Shown here: positions 44,914-53,688 of the stretch, piece by piece
Layout of the letters: every line of letters begins with the position of its first letter
Numbering within the stretch: the stretch's first letter is position 1
Origin: Corynebacterium urinipleomorphum
GTDB lineage: Bacteria > Actinomycetota > Actinomycetes > Mycobacteriales > Mycobacteriaceae
Direction of reading: 5' to 3'
DNA length: 64,000 bases
NCBI RefSeq assembly: GCF_900155535.1
Contig: NZ_LT706962.1
Location: 1 to 64,000 of the forward strand
The notes under the pieces: model-generated
Database searches by the model: none
Told to the model about the DNA's origin: nothing
The model's input: the letters and a program-made list of their open reading frames with translations, nothing else
Translations under genes and position numbers: made by a program

Positions 44914-46551
44914 CTACTTTTGGTTGCGGTACCACCCGATGAGCGCGTCGGTGGAGGAATCCCCGGTGTCAGGGGCCGTCTCACCGGAAACCGCCGAGGC
45001 GAGCTCGTTCGCCTGCGCCTTGCCCAGCTCAACGCCCCACTGATCGAAGGAGTTGATGCCCCAGATCACGCCCTGCGTGAAAGTGATGTGCTCGTAGAGA
45101 GCGATGAGCGCGCCCAGGGCATGCGGGGTGAGCTCCTCCGCCAGGATCGTCGTGGTGGGGCGGTTGCCCGGCATCACCTTGTGCGGGGCGAGCTGCCTAT
45201 CGACGCCACCCGCTTCCACCTCCTCCTGCGTTTTCCCGAAAGCGAGCACCTTGGTCTGGGCAAAGAAATTGCCCATGAGGAGGTCGTGCATGGAGCCCTC
45301 GCCGCTGGCGGTGGGGAGGTCTTCCTTGGGGTTGGCAAAGCCGATGAAGTCCGCCGGAATCATCGTCGTTCCCTGGTGAATCAGCTGGTAGAAAGCGTGC
45401 TGGCCGTTGGTGCCGGGTTCACCCCAGAAGACTTCGCCGGTGGCGTAGGTGACCGGTGTGCCGTCGATACGCACGCTCTTGCCGTTGGACTCCATGGTGA
45501 GCTGCTGCAGGTACGCCGGGAAGCGGGACAGGTCCTCGGAGTAGGGGAGCACCGCGTGGGTCTGTGCGCCGTAGAAGTTGCGGTACCAAATGTTCAGCAG
45601 ACCCATCAGCGCCGGGACGTTCTCAGCGATCGGGGTCTCACGGAAGTGCTCGTCCATGGCGTGGAAGCCCTCGAGGAAGCGCATGAAGTCCTGCGGGCCG
45701 ATGACAGCCATGAGCGACAGGCCGATCGCGGAGTCAACAGAGTAGCGGCCGCCGACCCAATCCCAGAACGGGAACATGTTGTCGGTGTCGATGCCGAACT
45801 CGGCGACCTTCTCCGCATTCGTGGACACCGCCACGAAGTGCTTCGCAATCGCCGACTCATCCCCGTCGAACTGCTCCAGCAACCACCGCTTCGCGGCGTG
45901 CGCGTTAGACAGGGTCTCCTGGGTGGTGAAGGTCTTGGACGCGACGATGAACAGCGTCTCGCCCGGGTCAGCGTTGTCGAGCACACTGGTCATGTCAGCT
46001 GGGTCGACATTGGAGACAAACTCCGCCGTGATCCCCGCCGTGGCGTACGTGCGCAGGGCCTTCGTTGCCATCGCCGGGCCCAGATCAGAGCCGCCGATGC
46101 CGATGTTGACCACCTGCTTGATGGTGTGGCCCGTGTGGCCCAGCCACTCGCCGGAGCGCAGCTTGGACGCGAAATCGCGCATGCGTCCCAGCACCTCGTG
46201 GACGTCCGCGGCGGCATCCTGCCCATCGACTTCGAGGTCCTCTTCCACCGGAATGCGAAGAGCAGTGTGCAGAACCGCCCGGTCCTCCGTGGAATTGATG
46301 TGCTCGCCGGTGAACATCTTCTCCGTGGCACCCTTGAGGTCCGCTTCCTCGGCAAGCTTCACCAGTGCGCCCAAAATGTCGCCGTCGACCAGGTTCTTGG
46401 ACAAGTCGACGTGAAGGCCGGCAGCGTCGAAGGTGAACTTCTCGGCGCGTCCGCCGTCTCGGTCGAAGAGCTCGCGCAGTGTCGTCTTGTTCTTCTCCGC
46501 GTGGAGCTTCAGCAGGTCGTTCCAGGCAGTCGTGGAGGTGATGTCGGTCAT
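44914..46551 (-). CDS. pgi: Glucose-6-phosphate isomerase
   Basis: A 545-residue PGI with family signatures [27 protein letters not shown] sugar-phosphate site, [22 protein letters not shown] (signature 1) and [20 protein letters not shown] (signature 2). It interconverts glucose-6-P and fructose-6-P. The ATG at 46551 has AGGAG 5 nt upstream; the open frame begins earlier, in sequence that also serves the divergent mhuD promoter. Confidence 0.96.
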   Translation of the reverse strand: MTDITSTTAWNDLLKLHAEKNKTTLRELFDRDGGRAEKFTFDAAGLHVDLSKNLVDGDILGALVKLAEEADLKGATEKMFTGEHINSTEDRAVLHTALRIPVEEDLEVDGQDAAADVHEVLGRMRDFASKLRSGEWLGHTGHTIKQVVNIGIGGSDLGPAMATKALRTYATAGITAEFVSNVDPADMTSVLDNADPGETLFIVASKTFTTQETLSNAHAAKRWLLEQFDGDESAIAKHFVAVSTNAEKVAEFGIDTDNMFPFWDWVGGRYSVDSAIGLSLMAVIGPQDFMRFLEGFHAMDEHFRETPIAENVPALMGLLNIWYRNFYGAQTHAVLPYSEDLSRFPAYLQQLTMESNGKSVRIDGTPVTYATGEVFWGEPGTNGQHAFYQLIHQGTTMIPADFIGFANPKEDLPTASGEGSMHDLLMGNFFAQTKVLAFGKTQEEVEAGGVDRQLAPHKVMPGNRPTTTILAEELTPHALGALIALYEHITFTQGVIWGINSFDQWGVELGKAQANELASAVSGETAPDTGDSSTDALIGWYRNQK

Positions 46552-46629
46552 GGCCACTCCTAGGGGTTCATCGATCAAATGTGCAGTCAATGTCTCCCAG
46601 ACTAATGAAATTCGTGTCCGCGTTTGGGC

Positions 46630-46635
46630 CATAAT
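46630..46635 (+). promoter_or_regulatory. -10 box of a leaderless promoter (mhuD-like gene)
   Basis: CATAAT, extended as CCATAATGG, ends 8 nt before the ATG at 46644. GGAAGG in the gap is too close to the ATG to be an ideal ribosome binding site. Confidence 0.5.
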
Positions 46636-46643
46636 GGGAAGGC

Positions 46644-46964
46644 ATGAGCATTATTAAAATCAACGCGATCACCGTTCCCGAAGGTGCCGGCGAGCAGCTC
46701 GAGCAGCGCTTCCAGGCCCGCAAGCACGCCATCGACTCCCAGCCGGGCTTCGAAGGTTTCCAGCTGCTTCGCCCCGTCAAGGGCGAAGACCGCTACTTCG
46801 TGGTCACCCGCTGGGCTGACGAGGAGTCCTACAAGAACTGGTGGGCCGGTGAAGGCAAGGCTGCACACGGCCGCAAAGAAGGTGAAGAGCCCCGCAAGCC
46901 GGTCGCATCCGGTGCGGAGCTGCTCGAGTTCGAGGTCGTCCTCGATTCGCTCGAGGAGGACTAG
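46644..46964 (+). CDS. mhuD: MhuD-like heme-degrading monooxygenase
   Basis: A 106-residue dimeric alpha-beta barrel protein. The residues that matter in mycobacterial MhuD are conserved at the same positions: Asn7 (IKINAI), Trp66 (SYKNWW) and His75 (AAHGRKE), with [19 protein letters not shown] as the core strand. MhuD opens the heme ring to mycobilin and frees iron. No heme uptake gene is adjacent; it faces a divergent pgi and a convergent chorismate mutase. No DtxR box is obvious. Confidence 0.9.
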   Translation: MSIIKINAITVPEGAGEQLEQRFQARKHAIDSQPGFEGFQLLRPVKGEDRYFVVTRWADEESYKNWWAGEGKAAHGRKEGEEPRKPVASGAELLEFEVVLDSLEED

Positions 46965-46974
46965 GACCTAGCCC

Positions 46975-47274
46975 CTAACCCAATTTGCCCCGGCCCAGCC
47001 GCAGCAGGATCGCGGCGAGGTTGGGGCCTTCTTCTCCCAGTTCGTCCCGGAACTGGTTGATGATGGCCACTTCCCGGGTGTGCACGAGGCGCGTGCCGCC
47101 GGACCCCATGCGAGTTTTGCCGATGGCCGCGGAAATAGTGGAGCGGCGCTTCACCGCGTCAAGGATGACTCGATCGAGCCGGTCGATTTCTTGGCGGTAG
47201 GCCCGGATCTCCTCATCCGACAACGGGTCGTCTGTCCCGGACGGGTGCCTGATATCGCTGTTATCCACGCTCAT
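46975..47274 (-). CDS. Chorismate mutase (AroQ type)
   Basis: A 99-residue single-domain AroQ: IRAYRQEIDRLDRVILDAVKRRSTISAAIGKTRMGSGGTRLVHTREVAIINQFRDELG. The Arg of helix 1 (RQEIDRLD) and Lys/Arg of KRRST and RLVHTRE are the expected catalytic residues. It resembles the intracellular mycobacterial enzyme that needs the DAHP synthase partner for full activity. The ATG at 47274 is used; a GTG at 47292 would add six residues. Confidence 0.9.
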   Translation of the reverse strand: MSVDNSDIRHPSGTDDPLSDEEIRAYRQEIDRLDRVILDAVKRRSTISAAIGKTRMGSGGTRLVHTREVAIINQFRDELGEEGPNLAAILLRLGRGKLG

Positions 47275-47360
47275 AACCACTGATTCTGCCACGGATTCAA
47301 TCGTGTATTCGAGCGGAGGAGAACGGATGGTTCACCCTGCCAAGTACGGTAGTACCCATC

Positions 47361-49655
47361 ATGGGAACAGATTTGATTTTGGGGTTGAATCCGCAGCAGA
47401 AGGCAGCCGTCGAGCATTCCGGTAGCCCGCTGCTTATCGTCGCCGGTGCGGGATCCGGCAAGACCGCGGTGCTTACGCGGCGCATCGCGTATTTGCTGCA
47501 GGAACGGGGCGTGGCACCGTGGGAAATCTTGGCCATCACGTTCACTAACAAGGCTGCGGCGGAGATGAAGGAACGTGTGAGCCAGCTCATTGGCCCGCAG
47601 GCGGAGCGCATGTGGGTGGCCACGTTCCACTCGGTGTGTGTGCGCATCCTTAGGCAGCAGGCGCAATTGGTGCACGGGTTGAACACCAACTTCACTATCT
47701 ACGACGGGGATGATTCCCGCCGTCTGTTGGGGATGATCGCCAAAGAGGCCAACCTTGATTTGAAGAAGTTCTCGCCCCGTGCGCTGGCGAATGCGATCTC
47801 AAACTTGAAGAACGAGCTGATCGGGCCGGATCAGGCGCAGGCGAACGCGGAGAAGACTAAGAACCCGTTCGAGGTCACTGTTGCGCGCGTGTACGGCGAG
47901 TACCAGCGGCGCTTGCGCGAGTCGAATGCGGTGGATTTCGACGATCTGATCGGTGAGGTCGTGGGGTTGTTCAAGCGCCACCCGCAGGTGGTGGAGTATT
48001 ACCGCCGTCGGTTCCGCCACGTGCTCGTGGACGAGTACCAGGACACGAACCACGCGCAGTACGAGCTCATCCACACCCTCGTCGGTGATGGCCCGGATGC
48101 GCCGGAACTCGCGGTTGTGGGCGATTCGGACCAGTCCATCTACGCGTTCCGTGGCGCGACGATCCGAAACATCGAGGAATTCGAGCGTGATTATCCGAAT
48201 GCCACCACGATCATGCTGGAGCAGAACTACCGTTCCACGCAGAATATTCTCGCCGCAGCGAATGCCGTGATCGCGCAGAATGCGGGGCGCCGCCCGAAGA
48301 AGCTGTGGACGGATTTGGGGCAGGGCGAGAAGATCGTCGGTTACGTCGCGGACAACGAGCATGATGAGGCCCGCTTTGTTGCCAGCGAGGTCGACGCGTT
48401 GGCTGATAGGGGAATGGATTATTCCGACATCGCGGTGATGTACCGCACGAATAACTCCTCCCGCGCGCTCGAGGACATCTTCATCCGCGCGGGCATTCCG
48501 TACAAGGTCGTGGGCGGCACACGATTCTATGAGCGGAAGGAGATTCGGGACGTGGTCGCCTACCTGCGCGTGCTAGACAATCCGGATGATTCAGTGAGCA
48601 TGCGCCGCATCATCAACGTGCCTAAGCGCGGCATCGGGGACAAAGCCCAAGCAATGGTCGCGCTCTACGCGGAGAACCACCAAGTCAGTTTTGGGCAGGC
48701 GCTTATCGACGTCGCGGGTGGCGAAGGCGACGCAATCTCCTCCCGTTCCCGCAATGCCATCAGAGTTTTTGTGGACCTCTTGGCGGGGCTCCGGAAGGAC
48801 ATGGGTGAACTGGTCAATGAAGTGACGGGAATGCCCGACCTCGGTGGACTGGTGGCCCGCATCCTGGATGCGACCGGGTACCGCGCAGAACTGGAGGCCT
48901 CCAACGACCCGCAGGACGGCGCGCGCCTGGACAACCTGAACGAGCTTGTCTCCGTAGCGCGGGAATTCTCGTCGGAGGCGGCTAACCAGATGGCCTACGA
49001 GGATTTTGATCCTGAGAGCGGGGAAGCGCAGCCCGGTTCGCTGCAGGCTTTCTTGGAGCGCGTTTCACTTGTCGCTGACGCGGACCAGATCCCGGACGAA
49101 GGGCAGGGCGTGGTCACTCTCATGACCCTGCACACGGCGAAGGGGTTGGAGTTCCCCGTCGTGTTCGTCACCGGGTGGGAGGACGGCCAGTTCCCTCACT
49201 TACGGTCGCTCGGCGACCCGGATGAGCTCGCGGAGGAACGCCGCTTGGCGTACGTGGGTATCACCCGAGCACGTGAGCGGCTCTACCTCACTCGCGCTCT
49301 GCTCCGGTCGTCGTGGGGGTCCCCGGTGACGAACCCCGCCAGTCGCTTCCTCGCAGAAGTCCCGGAGGACCTCCTCGACTGGCGGCGGGTCGAGCCGGAG
49401 CGCTCCTTCTCGTCGGACGCCTGGGGGAGTCCCGCCCCCGTAAGGCGCAGTAAGCGGCGCACGGAGAGCAGCGTGAAGGTGAATAAGAACCTTCAACTGG
49501 CCAAAGGAGACCGCGTCAATCACGCGAAATACGGGCTGGGCACGGTCATGAGCGTCGACGGTGTGGGTCCCAGGGAGACCGTCACTATCGACTTCGGCTC
49601 CAGCGGCACGGTGCGCCTCATGCTCATCGGCGGTGTGCCGATGGAGAAGCTCTAA
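47361..49655 (+). CDS. pcrA: UvrD/PcrA-type DNA helicase
   Basis: A 764-residue SF1A helicase: Walker A AGAGSGKTAVLTRRIAYLL (about residues 29-37), ITFTNKAAAEMKERV, motif II VDEYQDTNHAQYELI, motif III VGDSDQSIYAFRGA, motif V-VI VTLMTLHTAKGLEFPVVFVTGWEDG and YVGITRARERLYL. The last 60 residues (KNLQLAKGDRVNHAKYGLGTVMSVDG) are the PcrA/UvrD C-terminal Tudor-like domain that contacts RNA polymerase. It unwinds DNA 3'-5' in repair. Confidence 0.95.
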   Translation: MGTDLILGLNPQQKAAVEHSGSPLLIVAGAGSGKTAVLTRRIAYLLQERGVAPWEILAITFTNKAAAEMKERVSQLIGPQAERMWVATFHSVCVRILRQQAQLVHGLNTNFTIYDGDDSRRLLGMIAKEANLDLKKFSPRALANAISNLKNELIGPDQAQANAEKTKNPFEVTVARVYGEYQRRLRESNAVDFDDLIGEVVGLFKRHPQVVEYYRRRFRHVLVDEYQDTNHAQYELIHTLVGDGPDAPELAVVGDSDQSIYAFRGATIRNIEEFERDYPNATTIMLEQNYRSTQNILAAANAVIAQNAGRRPKKLWTDLGQGEKIVGYVADNEHDEARFVASEVDALADRGMDYSDIAVMYRTNNSSRALEDIFIRAGIPYKVVGGTRFYERKEIRDVVAYLRVLDNPDDSVSMRRIINVPKRGIGDKAQAMVALYAENHQVSFGQALIDVAGGEGDAISSRSRNAIRVFVDLLAGLRKDMGELVNEVTGMPDLGGLVARILDATGYRAELEASNDPQDGARLDNLNELVSVAREFSSEAANQMAYEDFDPESGEAQPGSLQAFLERVSLVADADQIPDEGQGVVTLMTLHTAKGLEFPVVFVTGWEDGQFPHLRSLGDPDELAEERRLAYVGITRARERLYLTRALLRSSWGSPVTNPASRFLAEVPEDLLDWRRVEPERSFSSDAWGSPAPVRRSKRRTESSVKVNKNLQLAKGDRVNHAKYGLGTVMSVDGVGPRETVTIDFGSSGTVRLMLIGGVPMEKL

Positions 49656-49659
49656 CCGT

Positions 49660-50340
49660 CTAGACCGTGATGCCGCGTGCCTGGAACCACGGCACCGGGT
49701 CCACCTTGTTCTCACCGTCAGGCATGATCTCGAAGTGGAGGTGCGGGCCGGTGGAGTGGCCTTCGTTGCCCATCTCGGCGATCTGCTGGCCGGCGGTCAC
49801 GCGCTCACCCACGCTGACGCTGTAGGAGTGGATGTGGCCGTAGACGCTGATGGAGCCGTCGTCGTGGCGGATGCGGACCCATTTGCCGAAGCCATTGGCA
49901 GCGCCCGCGTTGATCACAGTGCCGTCCATGACCGCAAGGATCGGGGTGCCAATGCCGTTGGCGATGTCGATGCCCTGGTGGAACGAGCCCCAGCGGGAGC
50001 CGAACCCGGAGGTGAAACGGCCCTCGGCTGGCATGACCACTTTCTGGCCGTTCGATGTCGTTCCCGTCTGCGGAGTCACCGAGGTGGTGGGCACCCCGAC
50101 GGTGGCTTCTTCCTCGTTGTACTCGGGGAGGGCGCGGGGATCGTAAACGATGTTGTAACCGGCGGCGGAGAAGGTGGCGCCCTTGGAGAAGATGTCGTCG
50201 AGCGCCATGCCGATAGAGGGAAGGGCGGGGCCGATGCCGTCGACTTCCTGCCCATTGACGGAGACAGAGAATGCGTGGGCGGGGATGGCGGTCAGGGGAA
50301 TCGCGAGCGCCACGGCGGCGACGAGTAGGCGTCGTTTCAT
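49660..50340 (-). CDS. Secreted M23 metallopeptidase (first of two)
   Basis: A 226-residue secreted protein. Signal peptide ends near AIPAHAFS (residue 23). The C-terminal M23 domain has zinc ligands in SFHQGIDIANG (HxxxD) and GPHLHFEIMPDG (HxH) and the GFGSRWGS turn. It should cleave peptidoglycan cross-bridges, or activate such an enzyme. It is convergent with pcrA and lies 262 bp downstream of its paralogue at 50603. Confidence 0.92.
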   Translation of the reverse strand: MKRRLLVAAVALAIPLTAIPAHAFSVSVNGQEVDGIGPALPSIGMALDDIFSKGATFSAAGYNIVYDPRALPEYNEEEATVGVPTTSVTPQTGTTSNGQKVVMPAEGRFTSGFGSRWGSFHQGIDIANGIGTPILAVMDGTVINAGAANGFGKWVRIRHDDGSISVYGHIHSYSVSVGERVTAGQQIAEMGNEGHSTGPHLHFEIMPDGENKVDPVPWFQARGITV

Positions 50341-50555
50341 GTCGTCCTTCTTCGCTTCTTTTGGGAACTAGTGAGAGGCCATAGGTCCTCCAACTCGACA
50401 CATGGTATCGGCCGCTCAACACCCAATCAACGGGCATTTCCGCTGTTGGAACGCGACTAACGGTCGAACGTCGCAGAAAACACCTGTATATAGCTGTGAA
50501 CCAATGTGACTAATGTGATTTCTGTGAGTTTGGGCCGGGGGTGAAAAGTGGGACG
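50341..50555 (-). promoter_or_regulatory. Promoter of the M23 peptidase with phased TCACA repeats
   Basis: On the minus strand four TCACA words (plus-strand TGTGA at 50495, 50505, 50514 and 50523) occur every 9-10 bp immediately upstream of a -10-like TATATA (50487-50492). No -35 hexamer is evident, so an activator may bind the repeats. The remaining 145 bases to the start codon would be an unusually long leader; I see nothing else in it. Confidence 0.5.
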
Positions 50556-50584
50556 AAAAATCCCCCCGACTAGGTCGAGGGGAT
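50556..50584 (-). terminator. Terminator after the second M23 peptidase
   Basis: On the minus strand ATCCCC-TCGAC pairs with GTCGG-GGGGAT around a short TAG-type loop and is followed by TTTTTC, 19 bases after the stop at 50603. Confidence 0.8.
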
Positions 50585-50602
50585 GAGGTGCTCCAGAAGA
50601 AC

Positions 50603-51304
50603 TTAGAGGTTGATGCCGCGGGAAGACAGCCACGGAACCGGGTCGATGGCATCGCCGCCCGCCGGGTGCACCTCGAAGTGGAGGTGGGAGCCGGTGGAGA
50701 AGCCACGGGAGCCCATGCCGGCGATCTTCTGGCCGGCGTGAACCTTCTGGCCCACTGCGACATCGATGGTCTCCATGTGGCCGTAGACCGTGATGGTGCC
50801 GTCCTCGTGGCGCAGGCGAACCCAGTTGCCAAAGCCGCCGGCCGGACCAGCGTCGATCACTTCACCGTCGGAGACAGCGAGGATCGGGGTGCCAACGGCG
50901 TTGGCGATGTCGATGCCCTTGTGGAAGGTGCCCCAACGCGGGCCGAAGCCGGAGGTGAAGCTGCCCTCCGCCGGCTTCACGGACAGAGGCGCACGGGCTG
51001 CGAGGTCGGCGGCAGTGCGGGCCTTGGCGTACTCAACGGCCTTGCCCAGCTGCTCGGACAGGTTGTCGACCGGCTTGTACTCGCTGATGGCGAGGATCTG
51101 AGGTGCTTCCTGGGCGATCTCATCGGTGTCACCGTCGAGGGCGGCCTGAGCGGCGCTCGCGTTGTCCGCGTTCGCGGCGGACGCAGCGGAAATGCCGCCG
51201 GATGCGACCGCGCCGGTTGCTACCGCGACCAGTGCGACACGACCCTTGTTGGGGCTCTGCTTGCGGTGCTTGCCAGTGGTGCGGCGTGCGCTCGAAGAGT
51301 TCAA
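50603..51304 (-). CDS. Secreted M23 metallopeptidase (second of two)
   Basis: A 233-residue protein with a basic N-terminus and long signal peptide (cleavage near ASAANA, residue 46), a short helical spacer, and an M23 domain with KGIDIANAVG (HKGIDIAN, HxxxD) and GSHLHFEVHPAGG (HxH). It is about half identical to its neighbour over the catalytic domain, so the pair probably arose by duplication. It starts with TTG at 51304, preceded by GAGG with a 6-nt gap. Confidence 0.9.
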   Translation of the reverse strand: MNSSSARRTTGKHRKQSPNKGRVALVAVATGAVASGGISAASAANADNASAAQAALDGDTDEIAQEAPQILAISEYKPVDNLSEQLGKAVEYAKARTAADLAARAPLSVKPAEGSFTSGFGPRWGTFHKGIDIANAVGTPILAVSDGEVIDAGPAGGFGNWVRLRHEDGTITVYGHMETIDVAVGQKVHAGQKIAGMGSRGFSTGSHLHFEVHPAGGDAIDPVPWLSSRGINL

Positions 51305-51531
51305 GGTTTACCTCGTTGAGATCGTCATTGGGTAACGCTTCGTTCCAGAATCGTAACCTCTTTGTTATCTACGGGAGGTAACACTAGCCAGTGCCGGGCG
51401 GTCAAGCAACCTAAATGATCGAAATCACTTATTCGTGTGCCCACGTTCATGCGTTACACGGTTAGGGACCAGGATCACACCATCGTGTCCCACCGCCGAA
51501 AAGCACTGCGCGCGTGCCAAGGTTGAAGGCA
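51305..51531. promoter_or_regulatory. Divergent M23 peptidase-perM spacer with GTAAC repeats
   Basis: GTAAC occurs at 51332, 51353 and 51378, with GTTAT at 51364 and GTTAC at 51452. The direct copies are 21-25 bp apart. The arrangement suggests sites for a response regulator that controls wall hydrolases (MtrA is a candidate in corynebacteria), but I cannot test this. No gene lies in this 227-bp stretch. Confidence 0.4.
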
Positions 51532-53100
51532 ATGAGCAAGAAGTCTAGTCCTCCCACCAGATCAGCCCGCACGTCCCCGGCGGTGTCTCGCCGCCGTAGG
51601 GGTTCCGGCGCTGCGGATTCCGCTGTGCGCACCACGGCAGCCGATCGCGCACCCACCACTATGAAGGAGCGTGCGCGGCATTACCTGCCTTTCGTCGGCA
51701 TCCCCAACCTGGTGCTAGTGCTCGGGGCGGTTGTCGCGTGCTTGGCTGCCATCCTTCTGAGCGGCGGCCGGTTGGCGGCGCTGCCGGCATCGATCGGTGA
51801 GACGTGGTTTGTCCTGCACGGTGTGCCAGTGACGTTCCAGGGCGTGACATTAGGGGCGATGCCGGTTCTGCCACCGATCGGGGTTGCAGCACTCATCGCG
51901 TGGCGCGTGCGCGTGGCAACGCGGGAGCGGGTCAGCATTCTCGACTTGTACGTGATTTTCGGGCTCGTGGTGCTGATTCCGTTCACGTTGTCCGCAATAG
52001 CCTGGTTCATGGTTGAGGACGCCACCGCGGTTTTCCCTGTGGCTCCGCCTGCACTCCACAAGGCGCTATTGATCCCGGTCTTCGTTCATTCGGTGGGCAT
52101 GGCGTGCGGCATGAGCGGCCGTTTGTGGAAGGCGTTGCTCGTCAGCATCGGGGCTCCAGATTCGCTTTACGACGCCTCCCGGGCCCTCGTCCACCTCTCC
52201 CTCCGCCTTCTCGGTGCCGCTGCGGTCGTCTACCTGATTCTTCTGGCCGCCGGATACAGCCGCCTCGGCGAACTGCTCGACCAATTCCCGGTTCTGGGAA
52301 GTGGTGGGGGTTTCGCTCTTGTGTCGTTGAGCGTGCTTTACCTGCCCAATGCGGCGGCCTCCACGTTGGCGGTTCTCTTGGGGGCTCCGTTCGATATCGC
52401 GCAAGGAGGTGTTTCACTGTTCGGCTCGGCTTTGGTTCCGCTGCCGCCCTTCCCGCTTTTCGCCGCGATCCCCGGCGAGGTTCCCGTGTGGGCACCCGTA
52501 TTGCTCGTCGTGCCGGCTGCCGTGATGATTCATTTCGTGCTGTCCCGCCGACTGGGGTGGACGGAAATCCTTATTGCCGCGGTACTCTCGGCTGTCTTTG
52601 CCGCATGTGCGGGACTCATGTCCGGCGGCGAGGTCGAGGCGTACGGCTGGATTGGCCCCAATCCGTGGTTCTTCGCCCTCGCCGCTGCAGTGTGGGTCAC
52701 CGTGATTGCCGGTACCGCGTGGATCATCGCCCGCTTCACCCAGAAGCCGGAGACACAGGACGAACCAGCCGCTGAGGAAGAGACGGACGAGACCGGCGTG
52801 ATCGACGCTGAGACTGACTCCGCAGCCTCTGAAGAAGGCGAGGAGGAACGTGAAGAGAAAGCGGAGGGCGCAGAAGAAACTGAGTCAGAGGCTTCAGAGG
52901 CTTCAGAGGCGGAGCCCGAGGAAGAGGTGAAGCCCGAAGAAGAGTCAGAGACCGACGTAGAGCCAGAAACAGCGACTGAACCAGAGGTTGAAGAAGAGGA
53001 TTCTGACGGGGAGGAAGAGGAAGAAGGGGAAGCGGGGGACGTCGATAAGCAATCTGGCTCGACGGCGATCTCGGTTTTGCGCGGGGACCAGCTAGACTGA
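51532..53100 (+). CDS. perM: PerM-like (DUF6350) cell-division membrane protein
   Basis: A 522-residue protein. A basic 45-residue N-terminus is followed by about nine to ten membrane helices (about 55-410) and a strikingly acidic C-terminal tail of about 110 residues made mostly of Glu, Ala, Ser and Thr. In M. tuberculosis the homologue PerM (next to purN, as here) stabilises FtsB and is needed for division under stress. The tail is not part of the core family. ATG at 51532; GAAGG lies very close. Confidence 0.82.
   Translation: MSKKSSPPTRSARTSPAVSRRRRGSGAADSAVRTTAADRAPTTMKERARHYLPFVGIPNLVLVLGAVVACLAAILLSGGRLAALPASIGETWFVLHGVPVTFQGVTLGAMPVLPPIGVAALIAWRVRVATRERVSILDLYVIFGLVVLIPFTLSAIAWFMVEDATAVFPVAPPALHKALLIPVFVHSVGMACGMSGRLWKALLVSIGAPDSLYDASRALVHLSLRLLGAAAVVYLILLAAGYSRLGELLDQFPVLGSGGGFALVSLSVLYLPNAAASTLAVLLGAPFDIAQGGVSLFGSALVPLPPFPLFAAIPGEVPVWAPVLLVVPAAVMIHFVLSRRLGWTEILIAAVLSAVFAACAGLMSGGEVEAYGWIGPNPWFFALAAAVWVTVIAGTAWIIARFTQKPETQDEPAAEEETDETGVIDAETDSAASEEGEEEREEKAEGAEETESEASEASEAEPEEEVKPEEESETDVEPETATEPEVEEEDSDGEEEEEGEAGDVDKQSGSTAISVLRGDQLD
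53093..53098 (+). promoter_or_regulatory. Possible internal -10 box before purN
   Basis: TAGACT, overlapping the perM stop codon, ends 8 nt before the purN GTG at 53107. It would allow leaderless purN transcription independent of perM. Confidence 0.35.
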
Positions 53101-53106
53101 TCAGAC

Positions 53107-53688
53107 GTGACAGACTCTTCTCAGACTTCTGTGGCGGTGCTCGTCTCCGGTTCAGGGACGTTGCTCCAAGCGATTCTTGATCACCAGGGTTCGTACCGGG
53201 TCGATCTCGTGGTCGCTGATGTGGAATGCCCGGCGTTGGACCGGGCACGGTCGGCGGGTGTCCGGGCCGAGGTTGTGCCGTTGTCGGGCGACCGCGACGA
53301 ATGGAACCGGCGGCTCGCTGAAACGGTGGGGGACCCGGACATTGTGGTGTCCGCGGGCTTCATGAAGATCGTGGGGGAGGCTTTCCTCGCACGATTCGAA
53401 GGCCGCTTGATCAACACCCACCCCGCGCTGCTGCCGTCTTTCCCGGGTGCCCACGCCGTGCGCGACGCGCTCGCGTACGGCGTGAAGGTCACAGGAACGA
53501 CCGTCCACTACATCGATGCCGGCGTGGATACCGGCGAAATCATCGCTCAGCGTGCGGTGGACGTGCACGCGGGGGAGACTGAAGAAGAGTTGCACGAACG
53601 CATCAAGGAAGTGGAGCGCGCTCTCATCGTGGACACGCTGAACCGCGCCGTCACCTCAACTACCGGAAAGGTCGAATTTCCAGCATGA
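53107..53688 (+). CDS. purN: Phosphoribosylglycinamide formyltransferase
   Basis: A 193-residue GART. The N10-formyl-THF and catalytic residues Asn-His-Asp are visible in [47 protein letters not shown]; the phosphoribosyl site is [15 protein letters not shown]. It performs the third step of purine synthesis. GTG start; 4-bp ATGA overlap with purH. Confidence 0.95.
   Translation: MTDSSQTSVAVLVSGSGTLLQAILDHQGSYRVDLVVADVECPALDRARSAGVRAEVVPLSGDRDEWNRRLAETVGDPDIVVSAGFMKIVGEAFLARFEGRLINTHPALLPSFPGAHAVRDALAYGVKVTGTTVHYIDAGVDTGEIIAQRAVDVHAGETEEELHERIKEVERALIVDTLNRAVTSTTGKVEFPA

Noticed and set aside
44851..46563. A 570-codon plus-strand frame
   Set aside because: It mirrors pgi, which carries both PGI signatures; no plausible start or ribosome site.
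50495..50527. GlxR/CRP-type site at the TGTGA words before the M23 peptidase
   Set aside because: The words are direct repeats on one strand at 9-10 bp, not the inverted TGTGA/TCACA arrangement of a CRP dimer.
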